A stretch of 64,000 bases of DNA from Romanomermis culicivorax (lineage: Eukaryota; Nematoda; Enoplea; Mermithida; Mermithidae): assembly GCA_963922205.1 (NCBI GenBank), contig CAWUHX010000279.1, forward strand, positions 186,001-250,000, written 5' to 3'. Both the position numbers and the translations under genes were made by a program. This document shows positions 34,119-45,720 of this stretch, piece by piece. A model generated the notes under the pieces. The model had not been told where the DNA came from, searched no databases, and worked only from the letters and a program-made list of their open reading frames with translations. How positions within the stretch are numbered: the first letter of the stretch is position 1; the number at the start of each line of letters is the position of its first letter.

Positions 34119-34554
34119 CATACATGTAATTGGGGGGAAGTGCTATGGGACCCCCCCCCAGAAATTATCGACCATATGGCTAGCCATTGGGCGACCGCCC
34201 CCCCCCAGGATTTTCCAATCCTATGGCTAGCCATATGGTAGCCCTTGGGACCCCCATAGTTTTAGTCGGAAAAATACTGAAAAATGTCATTTTTTCTATG
34301 AAAAATGTCAATTTTTGAACAAAAAATGGTCAAAAACGTCAATTTTCTCGGCACTTCGCGCCATAAGTACAAATTTTATCATTTTTTGACAAAAATTACT
34401 ACTTTTTAAACCGTTTTTGGACATTTTTCATGGAAAAAATCGAATTTTTTTTCCTTCAGGGACCCCTCCCCCCAAAATTTTGGGAATTACTGACCACCAG
34501 CCCCAAAAAAGTGCTCCAACCCCACCCAGACCTCCGAGCTCTGTTACATGTATG
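34119..34554 (-). mobile_element. hAT-type MITE, CATACATG family, 436 bp, opposite orientation
   Basis: Same family as 33033-33465, reversed. Ends CATACATGTAA/TTACATGTATG, perfect duplication CTCCCAAT (34111-34118, 34555-34562). Confidence 0.93.
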
Positions 34555-35432
34555 CTCCCAATGGATAGCAAACCACTCAAAGATGATGGGTATAGTGAGG
34601 ACAGTGATCCCGATGATATTCAGGATGTTCAAATGCCAGACTGGAGTAATATCGGCTGAGATATACTGGAAAATCTCAAAAGTGGTAGGTCTTATTGGGA
34701 TTCAGACTGTAAAATATCAATGATGCTGTACGAAAATGCTTAGCTTTACTGGTTACAAACCCACAAGAAGCATTTTCGGGTAATAACCATTACCCAGTGG
34801 ACATAGAAGGTCATAAAAAAGTCTATAGGACAAACTTTTATATGCCAAACTTGGCCAAAATATCAAGTATGTTAGATGAGTGAAACTTTATGGAGTTAGA
34901 GCAGGTCTGCAGATTCATGCCTTTGGCCTATCATTTGGCATGGCCTCATTCCAGAGCAGAGTGCGATTTCCAGACAGCACAGCTGCTAAATTATAAGTTT
35001 CTAAGTAGTTATAGTAAAAACGGCCATGAAGTGATAAAACGCATGTCCTGGATGTCAGGTGACCGCCTGGCTCATTATTTAGAACTACCAGCAATGTTGC
35101 CACCATCGGAATCATGAAATCCAGTCAAAACAGTGGTATATGCATGGCAGAATTGGTTCAGATTTGTCCCGCTGCGATTTAGAGACGCCGAGAAAGCCTT
35201 GCAAATTGGCGACTGCAAATTGTTACTAAAGGATGAAGCTTACAAGGTAAATCCTTACTATTACGTAACTTTTTATTATATAGGCTTTGAGACTTTGACA
35301 CTGGGATTGCAGTATCCCATGAGGGAAGATGCACAGCCGACTGATTACCCTACAGCATACACCCAATGAGTGACTTGTTTGGCGCCTAACACCCAAAAGT
35401 TTTCTGGGATTTTGATATTCTAGAACCCTGGA

Positions 35433-36091
35433 CATACATGGCCACAGGGTATACATAGGGTATACATTATCCCTACCCTAAACTTTAGAGTAACCATTTG
35501 CTATCTGGCGATTTTTGGACAAAATTACAAAAATTACAAAGAAAAATACATTGACAAAAAATAACTGATGCAAGCAATGCACAGTATATGGTTGACAATA
35601 AGTATGAGAACATCAAAATAAGTTACTGGTTGGCAAATACACATCATCTTCCATTTCAGTATCATCCAATTTCATTTCCTTTCTTGTTTTCTTTTTTCGA
35701 TTATGAGGGTCATCAGTGCGCATGTGGTTTTCTGCAACCCATGCCTTTGAGTAATAATGATGAAATGAATAATTCAGTTTACTGGCTGATTGGTTTCCAG
35801 TAAAACATGTCAGAAAAACTTACTCAGCATGTTTACTGCTAATAAACATGTCAGAAAAACTAACCTGGCATTTACTGAGTTTGAGTTTGGTTTTATCATC
35901 AATCAACATGCTCATTTATTTATTTCAGAAAAACAATGCTTCCAGTTTTTATCACCAACATAATCCAAAAAATACGAAAAGCAAAGCAAACACATCTAAA
36001 ATTGACTTTTATCATTGTCACAAAAATGATTTGCTATATGTCAATTTTAGGATTTTTCCCTACCCTAAAATTTTGACCGTGGCCATGTATG
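35433..36091. mobile_element. hAT-type MITE, CATACATGGCCAC ends, 659 bp
   Basis: Ends CATACATGGCCAC and GTGGCCATGTATG, perfect duplication ACCCTGGA (35425-35432, 36092-36099). An internal direct repeat AACATGTCAGAAAAACT occurs twice (about 35805 and 35847). It starts just downstream of the exonuclease gene. Confidence 0.92.
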
Positions 36092-36812
36092 ACCCTGGAA
36101 AATGAAACTTTTCATTTTTTATTTCCTAGACAGAAGGTTTAATTTTTCAGTGAATTCAATGAATTTTCAGTCAAGCAGACTACAATTCAAAAACTAGGAA
36201 AGCAACCAAGAACTTTGGTTCTTCAACGAGCAAGAAATTCCACTTGAAATCAAATTGTTTTAATCACACAAATGTCAAAATCTTCTTGAAGACTGCAAAA
36301 AGTTGGGAAAATAACCAAGAAAAATCTTGGTTTTCGTCGAATTCTCAAAAAAACGACAGAGGATCAAACATTTGTCCATAATATCTTGATAATTAAAACT
36401 TATAAGCATTAGCTAGAATGAAATTTTCTAACTGTGCATTGGAATTAGAAAAATAATTAAATAATTAATTTCAACAATTTTCAATTTTTTAATGCGTAAA
36501 ATGCACCTTCGAACAGGAAACCATCAAAAAAAATTTCCTCAAATTGGTGCCTAAGTACAAAAAAATTTTCCTCACTTTCAAAAGTTCCCCAAAAATGGTC
36601 GATTGAGGAAAAAAACTGTGCGCGGAGCGCCCGAAAAATTTTCAAATTTTCACTTTGAAAAACGCTGGAAAATGAATTTCATAACATTGAGAAATAAATT
36701 AAAATCAAACTGATGAAATGTAATTTGTTTCAAATTTTCCGGTTTTTATATTCTAAAACGTTGGAAAATAAATCTCTCCAACAAATATTCATGAACAGAA
36801 GTTCTAAAATTG
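36092..36812. other. Repeat DNA, start of a duplicated segment
   Basis: 36610-36800 is repeated at 42900-43105 (about 90% similar by eye). No coding signal. Confidence 0.5.
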
Positions 36813-37148
36813 ACTAAGCATTAGGGACGAAGCATTAGCCCTCTTCTGATTGGTTGCAAATCAAGTCCGACCCCTTCACGCAAACACGTTATTTACTCCA
36901 CAGTATGTGCGTATTATTGGTTTTAACTAACAACTTCATTTGGAAGAGCCTCAACAGCACTGCGCCCTTCAGGCGCAGCTGCTGTACCTAGGCCTAAGGA
37001 AAATTTTAAACTGGAAAATTTTCAGTATATTTCCCTTTTGAAACCCATATAATGCATTTTCGACATCTCAAAAATTTTGACCAGTCAACAAGGGGGCAGT
37101 AATTTCAGCCAATCAAAACAGGTATACTGTTTCGTCCCTAGTGCTTAG
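36813..37148. mobile_element. DNA transposon with 10-bp flanking repeat, 336 bp
   Basis: Inverted ends (A)CTAAGCATTAGGGACGA and TCGTCCCTAGTGCTTAG; direct repeat TCTAAAATTG at 36803-36812 and 37149-37158. The related segment at 43105-43120 lacks the insertion. A 9-10-bp duplication would fit a Mutator-like element, but the exact boundary is ambiguous by 1-2 bp. Confidence 0.75.
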
Positions 37149-37398
37149 TCTAAAATTGCAGTCTTGAATGATGTCTTCAATTTCCATTTCCAATAAACGC
37201 AAAAATTCAGGTTGCAAACGTTTAAAAAATTGGAATTTTTGGTGAATATGTCCCTAGAGCCAAAATTTTTAAAAACTATGTTTTCTAGAACAACTTTTCA
37301 TTCTGCTTCTAACGAAATAAAAACTAGCTTGCGATCACAAGTAGTTCAAAAGATATAGAACTTTAAAATTGTCAACGTTTTATTTGCAAAAACATATA

Positions 37399-38880
37399 TA
37401 GTCATGGGTCCTAAAAAAACCACTGAAAGTGGAACCAAAAAAAATACCATTTATTTTCTTGCTTAATATTGTAATTGAGAAAACCAAACTTGGTGTCATG
37501 GCTTCTAAGGCTAGGACCTAGGTATAAACAAATTTTCATGTTTCAGCAACCATTCAATCGAATTTGGCAAATTAGGCCAAAACGTGAAAAAATGTTTGAT
37601 TTTCGTGCTGTTTTTCAAGATACTTTCAACAGCTTGTGTTGAATGAATGTTCGCAATCATGCAAAACTTTTTTGGGGAATGTTAAGCCTCCCTTAGGGCG
37701 ACATATCTGCAAAATTTTCACTCTTATGAACAACTCACAGGGTTACTGTAGCATGTCAAAGTGAACCTTAAAAAAACCAAGTGGAACCAAAAAAAAACCA
37801 CCTCATTTTTTCTTCGTTTTTCTTTTAAATAGTTCAACACATTATATATTATGTATTAATAAAGTTACTTTGCGCTAGCAGTCATGCATTTTGAAGAATT
37901 TTTGAATTTAAATTTTGGAACTAAAAAAAAACCAGTGGTACCAAAAAAAACCAAAACTTTATTCAGATTCAATCATCTAACTACAACTTACATATAATTT
38001 GGAAATAATCGAAATGCCCAACACCAAGTATGAGAAAAAAAGAAATTATACACGGAAGAAGAACTTGAGGCTGCAGCATGAAGCATTTTGGAAAAAGAAA
38101 AAACGGGACGCAAGGCTGTCGAAAACAAAAAATTTAGCCGTACAAAGTTGAGCGAAAAGCCCCCCTTAGCGAAAAGCATAAGGTTTGCTGTTTCTTAAGC
38201 GAAAAGCCCTGAAAAAATTGCAGAGTTGAAAGGTGAACGTACTGCAAAGTCTATTCAAGGTTAGATTTTAACTTGAGTGATTTCAACAGGGCAAGTAATC
38301 TACCAAAGCATACATATAATTAATTGGAATTGAAATGATTTTTGAGTTTTTAATTTTTAAGTTTTTAAGAATTTTTTTTTAAGAAAGGAATTTAAAAAAA
38401 AAATTTTTAAGAAAATTTAAGAAATTGGTCGCGAATGGGCTGCCTTTTGTGCAGTACTGAATGATTAAAATGTCGAACCTGAATATATGTAAAATATAAA
38501 ATGTTATTTTGATGAAAAATAAATTTGGAAAAACGTTTTTATGTTTTTATGCGAAAAAAATGTATTGACACAGTCTATAAGTCGGAAGAAACTGAAAACC
38601 ACTTCGTATAATCCAAAAAAACGCATAAAATCGATTGGTTTTTTTTTTGATTCCATGGGTTTTTTTCTTGGTCCACTTTCGAAAATCGTGGTTTTTTTTC
38701 TTTCTGAGCTAAATTAATTTTTTCTTAACTACTACTAATACTTATAACTTTTCATATACATCGTTCCATAGACCTTTGAAGGCCCTATAGAAAAAGTATA
38801 AACAATCTACATAAGCATTAAATTTGGAAAAAAAGCTAGCCTAAATTCTCCAAAATGGTTTTTTTAGGACCCATGACTAT
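37399..38880. mobile_element. Long non-autonomous DNA transposon, 1,482 bp
   Basis: Perfect inverted ends of 24 bp beginning TAGTCATGGGTCCTAAAAAA. The flanks are TATA repeats, so the target duplication (TA, or TATA) cannot be fixed. The interior repeatedly carries GGAACCAAAAAAAACCA-like blocks. No transposase ORF. Confidence 0.75.
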
Positions 38881-38890
38881 ATATAAAAAA

Positions 38891-38951
38891 AGCCTAAGCC
38901 TAAGTAGAAGATCCAAAGCCTAAGCCTAAGCCTCCTAAGCCTAAGCCTCAC
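38891..38951 (-). repeat. Interstitial nematode-type telomeric repeat, degenerate (TTAGGC)n
   Basis: At least five GCCTAA units (TTAGGC on the minus strand) in two blocks separated by a short non-repeat segment. TTAGGC is the telomere repeat of many nematodes. Confidence 0.7.
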
Positions 38952-39362
38952 ACACGCAACATTCGAATCAACTCATCGTCATCTTTTGTAATGTTATAAA
39001 TCCTGACTAAATTTAGAGCCATTTTGTCTGAAAATTCAAAAATATAAATCGCAAAATATTAGATACCGCAAGTTTATTTTTGTTTCATTAGATTCAGCAT
39101 GATGAACTCTATCAGAAAATACGTTGTTTGTAAAATTTTGCTCTAGGGACATATTCACCATATTACCCAAAAAATTCCAAGCATAGAGAGAAAAAATTGA
39201 GAGAATTGATGAAAAATCTCAATTATGGGCGACATAATTGACTGTTAACGATTAGAAAATGAAACGGGCTTACTTGATTGATAGAAACTGTTGAGCATTA
39301 ATTAGTAGTCGAAGTAGATATGCTAACGGCCGCGCCTGATGGAGAATAGTTAAGATTATAAC
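38952..39362. repeat. Second half of the duplicated segment
   Basis: 39160-39362 matches 43825-44013. No gene. Confidence 0.55.
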
Positions 39363-39835
39363 CAGACATGCACGGCAAGAATTTTGAAGAGGGGAGGGTC
39401 AATGGCAGAGGTCCCCAAGGTCATATTTCTCAGGTAGGGGTAAAGTTGAAAATTTGCAGGGGTAGTGTAGCTAAATGTCTACTAAATACTTGATTTGGCC
39501 TCAAAATTAGGCAACCAGTGATCAATTTTTTGGACTTAAGGTAGGGGTAATACCCCCCTCATACCCCTCCCTATGGGGTGGTCTGGTCCATGGACTTTTT
39601 CCCTGGGGGTTCCCTGGGGGTTAAGGGATAGGTTAAAGGGTTTCCCTGTTGAAGGTTAGGTTAGGGTTTCCCTGGTGGTTAGGGGGTGAGCAAAAAACAA
39701 AAAAATTCTGCAAGCCTGTTTTTCAAACAAAATATGCACAAAGGGGGGGGGGGTGTTTGACGATTTCCTTTGAACAGGGGGGGGGGGTGGCCAGGGTCTC
39801 AGGTATGGGGGTTTACCCCTCTATGTGCATGTATG
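39363..39835. mobile_element. hAT-type MITE, CAGACATGCAC family, 473 bp, containing a second MITE
   Basis: Starts CAGACATGCACGG and ends GTGCATGTATG; flanks ATTATAAC (39355-39362) and ATTATACC (39836-39843) match at 7 of 8. The related segment at 44008 has an intact ATTATACC site. It hosts the CAGAG element at 39406-39585. Confidence 0.85.
39406..39585. mobile_element. Nested hAT-type MITE, CAGAG family, 180 bp
   Basis: Ends CAGAGGTCCCCAAGG and GGGGTGGTCTG; flanks GTCAATGG (39398-39405) and GTCCATGG (39586-39593) match at 7 of 8. Lies wholly inside the 39363-39835 element. Confidence 0.85.
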
Positions 39836-39995
39836 ATTATACCCATGACCCGACCGGCGCCAAGCGCTGGAAAATTTTGAGATTTTGGCCCTTTCAAGTC
39901 CACCAAAATGTATCTTTTCCGTTTTGAATTCCACAAAATTTTTTCCACAATGAGAATCATGCCCAAAATTTTTTCCTCAAAAGACCCCATTTGAG

Positions 39996-40348
39996 CATAC
40001 CTGTAAGACCTCCGACCAGTTGGGGGGGGGGGGGGGTAAGTTGGATGAATTTATGTACATTGTTGGCCAAGTTGGGGGGGGGGAGTTCCCCCATGTACAG
40101 GCATACCTGTACTTGGGGGGGGTTGGGGGGGGGGACCCCCCCTCCAACTTGGCCAACCCTGTACCCAAAATCATTTACCCCCCCCTCCAGTTTGGAAAAA
40201 ATTAAAAAAATTTTCAAAAAGTGTATGTTTTTTGGCCTTTTTTGGGAAAAATTTCGACTTTTTCCTACCCCCCCCCCAAAATTTCGGATTCACCCCCCCC
40301 CCCCTCCCCCAACTGGTCGGAGGTCTTACAGGTATGTGTACAGGCATG
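39996..40348. mobile_element. hAT-type MITE, CATACCTGTAAG ends, 353 bp, with long G/C runs
   Basis: Long, near-perfect inverted ends beginning CATACCTGTAAGACC; the right end carries an extra 12 bp ending CAGGCATG. Perfect duplication CATTTGAG (39988-39995, 40349-40356). The paralogous site at about 45690 (AAGACCCCATTT) has no insertion. Confidence 0.88.
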
Positions 40349-40394
40349 CATTTGAGGAAAAAACGGTGTCCGCCCACTGTTTATTTCCACGAAC

Positions 40395-43300
40395 TTCTTT
40401 CCACAAATGTGGAAAGGGGTCAAATTTTTTTTCCACATGTGGAAAAATTTTTTTTCGTCTTAAAATCGCCGTTTTCTCGCTTAAAATGCTCACGGACGCT
40501 TTATCACACTGTTTTTGAGCTTTTTCGAGCCTTCCGGTGTTTTTAGAGAAGTTAATTGATCAAAATTGAAGAAAAAATTGAAATGTTCGACTTTATAGCC
40601 TAATCTACAAGCATTGTTGAACAAATTTTCTAGCAAACTATCCAAGAGCATAATGGATTTGAATTACATGAGAAATGGGTGGTCAAGTCTTCTATGATGA
40701 CAAGTGAAAGTCCCAGAAAGATGGTAATCTTTCCGGGGCGAAGCGCCGGAAATTTTTTTGGGTATATTGACATTCTGGGATGCTGGAAAATCAATTTTCC
40801 GAACATTCATTTCAAGAATTAGATTCTAATTTTGTGTTAAAAAGTCTTAATTTCTAGAATTTCACTTGAAAAATTTTGAAATCAGTAATTTATTTGTAAA
40901 CTCTCATGAACTTGGTCGAAAATATATGAGCATAGATTTTTTTTAGCATTTTACAAGCCATGGCTTGTTGGACTGACAAAATGGCTTGTAGAATTTTTGT
41001 CCAACAAGCCAAAATGGCTTGTCAGAATTTTTTGAGTCATGTGTTTGATCATATCGGATACAGAAAAGATGCATTTTGGTCCATTTTAGAAAGTCATTAT
41101 CTCAAAATTTTCCGGCGCTTCGCGCCGGTTATAACTCAAATAAGCATTATTATTTATTTCCTAGCTCAGGCGCCACTTCTAACATGTCTGCCTTCACTTA
41201 TCATTTAATCTTTAATAGTTTTAATCATCTTAAACGTATTATCTCATGTTTTAATTAGTAATCTTCAATATTTCATCTTGATATTTTTGATTTCATTTTT
41301 TGATTCACATTTTTCCCTTGACACATTTTTTGAGAAAGATCAATACGTCAAGTCTGTAAAGTTTTTGAAGCGATTATTCCTTTCTTAACGTAAAATCAAT
41401 TCGAAAGCTTCGTGGAAGTAGTTTTCGGAAATTTCTACTCTTCTTGCTCATATCTTTTCGGCCAAGTTCATGAGTGTGAGAATAAATTAATGGTTTTAAA
41501 ATTTTTCAAACATAAAATTCTGGAAATTAAGACTTTTGAACAGAAAATTCGAATATAATTCTTCAAATAAGTGTTTGGAAAATTGATTTTCCAATATCGC
41601 ACAATGTCAATACCCAAAAAAATTTTCCGGCGTTTCAAGCAGGAAAGATTAAAAGCTTTTTTGGGCTCTCACTTGTCATCATAGAGGACTTAACCGTCGA
41701 TTTCTCATGTAATTCAAAGTCATTATGTTCTTGAATAGTTTGCTCGAAAATTTGTTCCACAATGCTTGTAGATTCGACTTCGATCAAACTCAAAAATTTC
41801 AAAAGTTTCCTGAATTTTAATGAATTAACGGCTCTAAAATGTTATTTAATAAATGTTGAATGACATCTCTTTTCTGATCGATTGCCATGATGCTCCATAT
41901 ATACATTTCTTTAAAAAATAACAGCATTAGAATTTATTCACGTATACTGATATTATAAAATTGGCTTGTAAAAATTTGGAATGGCTTGTAAAATTTTAGG
42001 TCAACAAGCCACTTGGCTTGTGACTCGTAGGTCAAAAAAAAAACCCTGTATATGAGTAAGAAGAGTATAAATTTCCGAAGGATATTTCCGTGAAGCTTTC
42101 GAATTGATTTTACGTTAGCAAAGAAATAATCGCACCAAAAAGCATAGAGACTTGACGTATTGATCTTTCTCAAAAGAAAAAAAATGCGAATCTTCATTAA
42201 ATATTATTATGATAAAATATTGAAGATTACCAATTAAAACATTAAATAATACGTTTAAGATGATGAAAACTATTATAGATTAAGTGATAAATGAAGGTAG
42301 ACATGATAAGAGCCTCGCCTCAGCTATTTAATAAAAAATGATGATTATTAAAGTTTTCGCGCCGGAAAATTTTGAGATTTGGACCTCCTAAAATGCACCA
42401 AAATGCATCTTTTCAATATGAAAACCCCAAATTTTTCTTCCTTATTTGTGGAAAGACCTCAAAAATTTTTTTCCACATTCCAGATTTTTTTCCACATTAT
42501 AGTGCAAATGTGGAAAAAAACAGTGTGTCCGCGATCACCGTTTTTTTTCCTCGAAGATTTTTTCCACATGAGAACCGGACCCAAAACTTTTTTCCTCATT
42601 TTCCAAAAATTTTCCTCATTTTTAAAAACGTTCATATTGTGGCTATGGATGCTTTTTTATACATTTTAGGAGCATACCCAAGCATATCGTTGTTTTTGGA
42701 GTCAGAAACCTGCAAAAATGAGGAAAAAAATGAGAAAATTCTGGTTATGTTAGTTAAAATGAGCTCACGAAGAATATATTGGTTTTCTACAGAAGCAGGT
42801 GAAGCATGTTAACGATAGAGTTCTTAGGAATCTATCCGCTCCATTGACATTTCTGTGGTTCCGATTAGAATCGTCTAATTTTATTTAGTTCGTGGTCCGG
42901 CGCGGAGCGCCAGAAAAATGTTTCGATTTTCACTTTCTAAAATGCTGGAAAATGAAAATTCACAACGTTGAGAAATAAATTAAAATCAAACTGATGAACT
43001 GTAATTTGTTCCAAATTCCGGCGCGAAGCGCCGAAAAAATTTTCGGGTTTTTATATTCTAAAACGCTGGAAAATAAATCTCTCTAACAGATATTCATGAA
43101 CAGATCACAGTCTAGAATGATGTCTTCGATTTCCATCTTCAATAAAGGCAAAAAAAAGTTCAGAGAAGATTCCCAAAGAGAATATGTGGTTTTGGGTCTA
43201 TCCTTTCATATGATGAGCGTTTAACTAAGCTATGCCTTGATAGCTTAGAAATACGCCGACTACGTGCTGCCTTGTGCATAGTCTTTCAAATTATTAGAGG

Positions 43301-45720
43301 CCAATCCTGTCTGCGAAAATCGGACTTCTTTATTAGCAGTAATTTCGAGTCCACCCGTCGTAAAAATGACTATACAAACTCAAAACAGGTAAAGCTAAAA
43401 CAAATATTAGATTATACGATTTTCCAACAGGTACATTATTATCTGGAATGAACTTTCAGCCGAAGTTCTTAGTTCTTCCAATTTACACACATTCAAAACG
43501 AAAATCTCCAAGATTGATTTTCTGATTATCTCGGGGGAGAAAGTTAGCCTGTTACAAAATATGTAACCTGCGCTTCCTATTACCATCATCAACTTGTTTA
43601 CTGTAGCACATATTTTCGCTGCGATATTGTATTTGTCGTTTTGAAGTAGCCGTCGATTGAGTTTTCGGAACTTTTCTTCGCTTTCTTATTTCATTTTAAT
43701 CGTTTGTTCTCGCGTTTTAACCTTTTTTTTCTTTTCTTGTGTTCTATTTCGCCTGACAGGTAATAAATTTTCTTCATTCATTCATTCATCATTCATTCAA
43801 AAGTTCAGGTTGCAAACGTTTAAAAAATTACAAGCATCGAGAGAAAAAATTGAGAGAATTGATGAAAAATCTCAATTTTGGGCACATAATGGACTGTTAA
43901 CGATTAGAAAATTAAACGAGCTAACTTGATTGGTGGAAACTGTTGAGCATTAATTAGTAAGTCGGAGTAGATATGCTAACGGCCGCGCTTGATAGAAAAT
44001 AGTTAAGATTATACCCATGACCACTGTTTTTTTCCCACATTTGCACTATAATGTGGAAAAAAAATCTGGAATGTGGAAAAAATTTTTGAGGTCTTTCCAC
44101 AAATGTGGAAGAAAAATTTGGGGTTTTCATATTGAAAAGATGCATTTTGGTGCATTTTAGGAGGTCCAAATCTCGAAATTTTCCGGCGCTTCGCGCCGCA
44201 CGTCGATTCACGGGATAATTGGATAGCTCGTATTCTGGAACATATATCTCTAAATATACTACACATCGTAAAAAAACAAAAGTAGATTCAGAATCAGCAT
44301 TCTTTTTCCTATCAGAAAATCTATGTTTTGTGTGATAGAGTTCAATGAGACGTAACCTGATTTACGCCAAATGAGAAAATCCGCTCTGAAAAGTTTCGTA
44401 ACTATCAAGGCAGTATTTGAAATTATTGGCTACAGTAAACTATGATACCGAAATGAAAAAACGCGAGTGATATCAAAATTTCCCAACGCTATGTTGAAGA
44501 CAATTGATAATTATGCAAGATTCACTATCGTACGCTGAAATTGGTTATTTCTTTGCTGAGATATATGTAATTAACCGAAATATTTTTTATTTCACTATTA
44601 CTGTAACAACGGTATAACGAATTTTAATTTCTCCGCTGATGAATTTACGTGGCCGGTTATAACCTTGATAATCATCATTATTCATTAAGTAGCTCGGGCG
44701 TGGCTTTTATCATGTCTACCTTCATTTATCACTTAATCTATAATAGTTTTCATCATCTTAAACGTAGTATCTCATGTTTTAATTGATAATCTTCAACATT
44801 TTATCATAATATTTAATGAAGATTCGCATTTTTTCCTTTTGAGAAAAATCAATACGTCAAGTCTCTATGCTTTATGATGCGATTATTTCTTTGCTAACAA
44901 AAAATCCATTCAAAAGCTTCATGGATAATATCTTTCGGAAATTTATACTCTTCTTATTCCTATATTTTCGACTAAGTTCATGAGAGTTTACAAATGAATT
45001 ACAGATTTTAAAAATTTTCAATTAAAATTCTACAAATTACGACTCTTGAACACATAATTGGAATCTAATTCTTGAAATAAATGTCCGGAAAATTGATTTT
45101 CCAGCATCCCAGAATGTCAATATACCCAAAAAATTTTCCGGCGCTTAGCGCCGGAAAGATTACCATCCTTTTTGGGCTTTCGCTTGTCATCATAGAGGAC
45201 TTGACCATTGATTTCTTGTGTAATTCAAGTCAATTATGCTCTTGGATAGTTTGCTAGAAAATTTGTTCATTAATGCTTGTAGGTTAGGCTTTTAAGTCGA
45301 ACATTTCAATTCTTCCTTCAATTTTAATGAATTAACTTCTCTAACAACACCGGAAGCTTGAAAAAGCTCAAAAACAGTGCGATAAAGCGTCTGTGAGCAT
45401 TTTTCAGCCAAAAAACGAGGATTTTAAGACGAAAAAAATTTTTTTCCACGTGTGGAAAAAAAATTTGACCCCTTTCCACATTTGTGGAAAAAAGTTCGTG
45501 GAAAAAAACAGTGCCCATGACCGGCGCGAAGCGCCGGAAAATTTTGAGATTTTGACCCTTTTAAGTCCACCAAAACGCATCTTTCCGGTTTTTGAATTCC
45601 CCAAAATTTTTTCCTCAATGAGAACCATACCCAAAATTTTTTTCCTCATTTCGAAATTTTTTCCTCAAAAGACCCCATTTCAGGAAAAAGAACGGTGTCC
45701 GCGATGCTTTGTTTACTCTT
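40395..45720. repeat. Cluster of fold-back and GTGGAAAA repeats
   Basis: A repeat of about 400-700 bp occurs four times: 40553-40940 (-), 41110-41800 (+), 41935-42370 (-), 44655-45345 (+). Attached sequences rich in (A/T)GTGGAAAAAAA and CCACA occur at 40380-40520, 42370-42620, 44027-44190 and 45360-45720. Near-palindromic GGCGCGAAGCGCC boxes mark several junctions (41111, 43019, 44182, 45139, 45522). The arms can pair over several hundred bp. No gene supported. Confidence 0.7.
43164..43798 (+). mobile_element. 5'-truncated LINE (non-LTR retrotransposon) 3' end
   Basis: Encodes the C-terminus of a LINE ORF2: L-S-Y-D-E-R-L-x-K-L, LEIRRLRAAL, then WNELSAEVLSSSNLHTFK; a 1-nt shift near 43430 breaks it. 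It ends in an (ATTC)n tail. Direct repeat AAAAGTTCAG at 43154-43163 and 43799-43808 is the target duplication. The related segment at 37195-37210 lacks it. Confidence 0.88.

Larger units (their letters stand above)
32579..35369 (+). pseudogene. Gene with DEDDy (RNase D-like) 3'-5' exonuclease domain, decayed
   Basis: The reading frame enters from the LTR-like repeat; no ATG in this frame is seen before the domain, so the 5' end is probably lost. Exo I: GFDVE near 32750 (D, E). Exo II: GYSVLKDL near 32955 (D). Exo III: YAALD near 33730 (Y and last D). All residues of the DEDDy active site are present. After the domain come a TAA (33877), an acidic linker (EDSDPDD) and about 230 further residues with no known motif. 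Two MITEs interrupt it (33033-33465, 34119-34554); each insertion plus its duplication is a multiple of 3. Further breaks: TGA about 34657, a frameshift near 34735, TGA near 34882 and 35115. I do not recognise the whole protein. Confidence 0.7.

Noticed and set aside
40000..40546. Pro/Gly-rich ORFs on both strands
   Set aside because: Translations of poly-G and poly-C runs inside a MITE.
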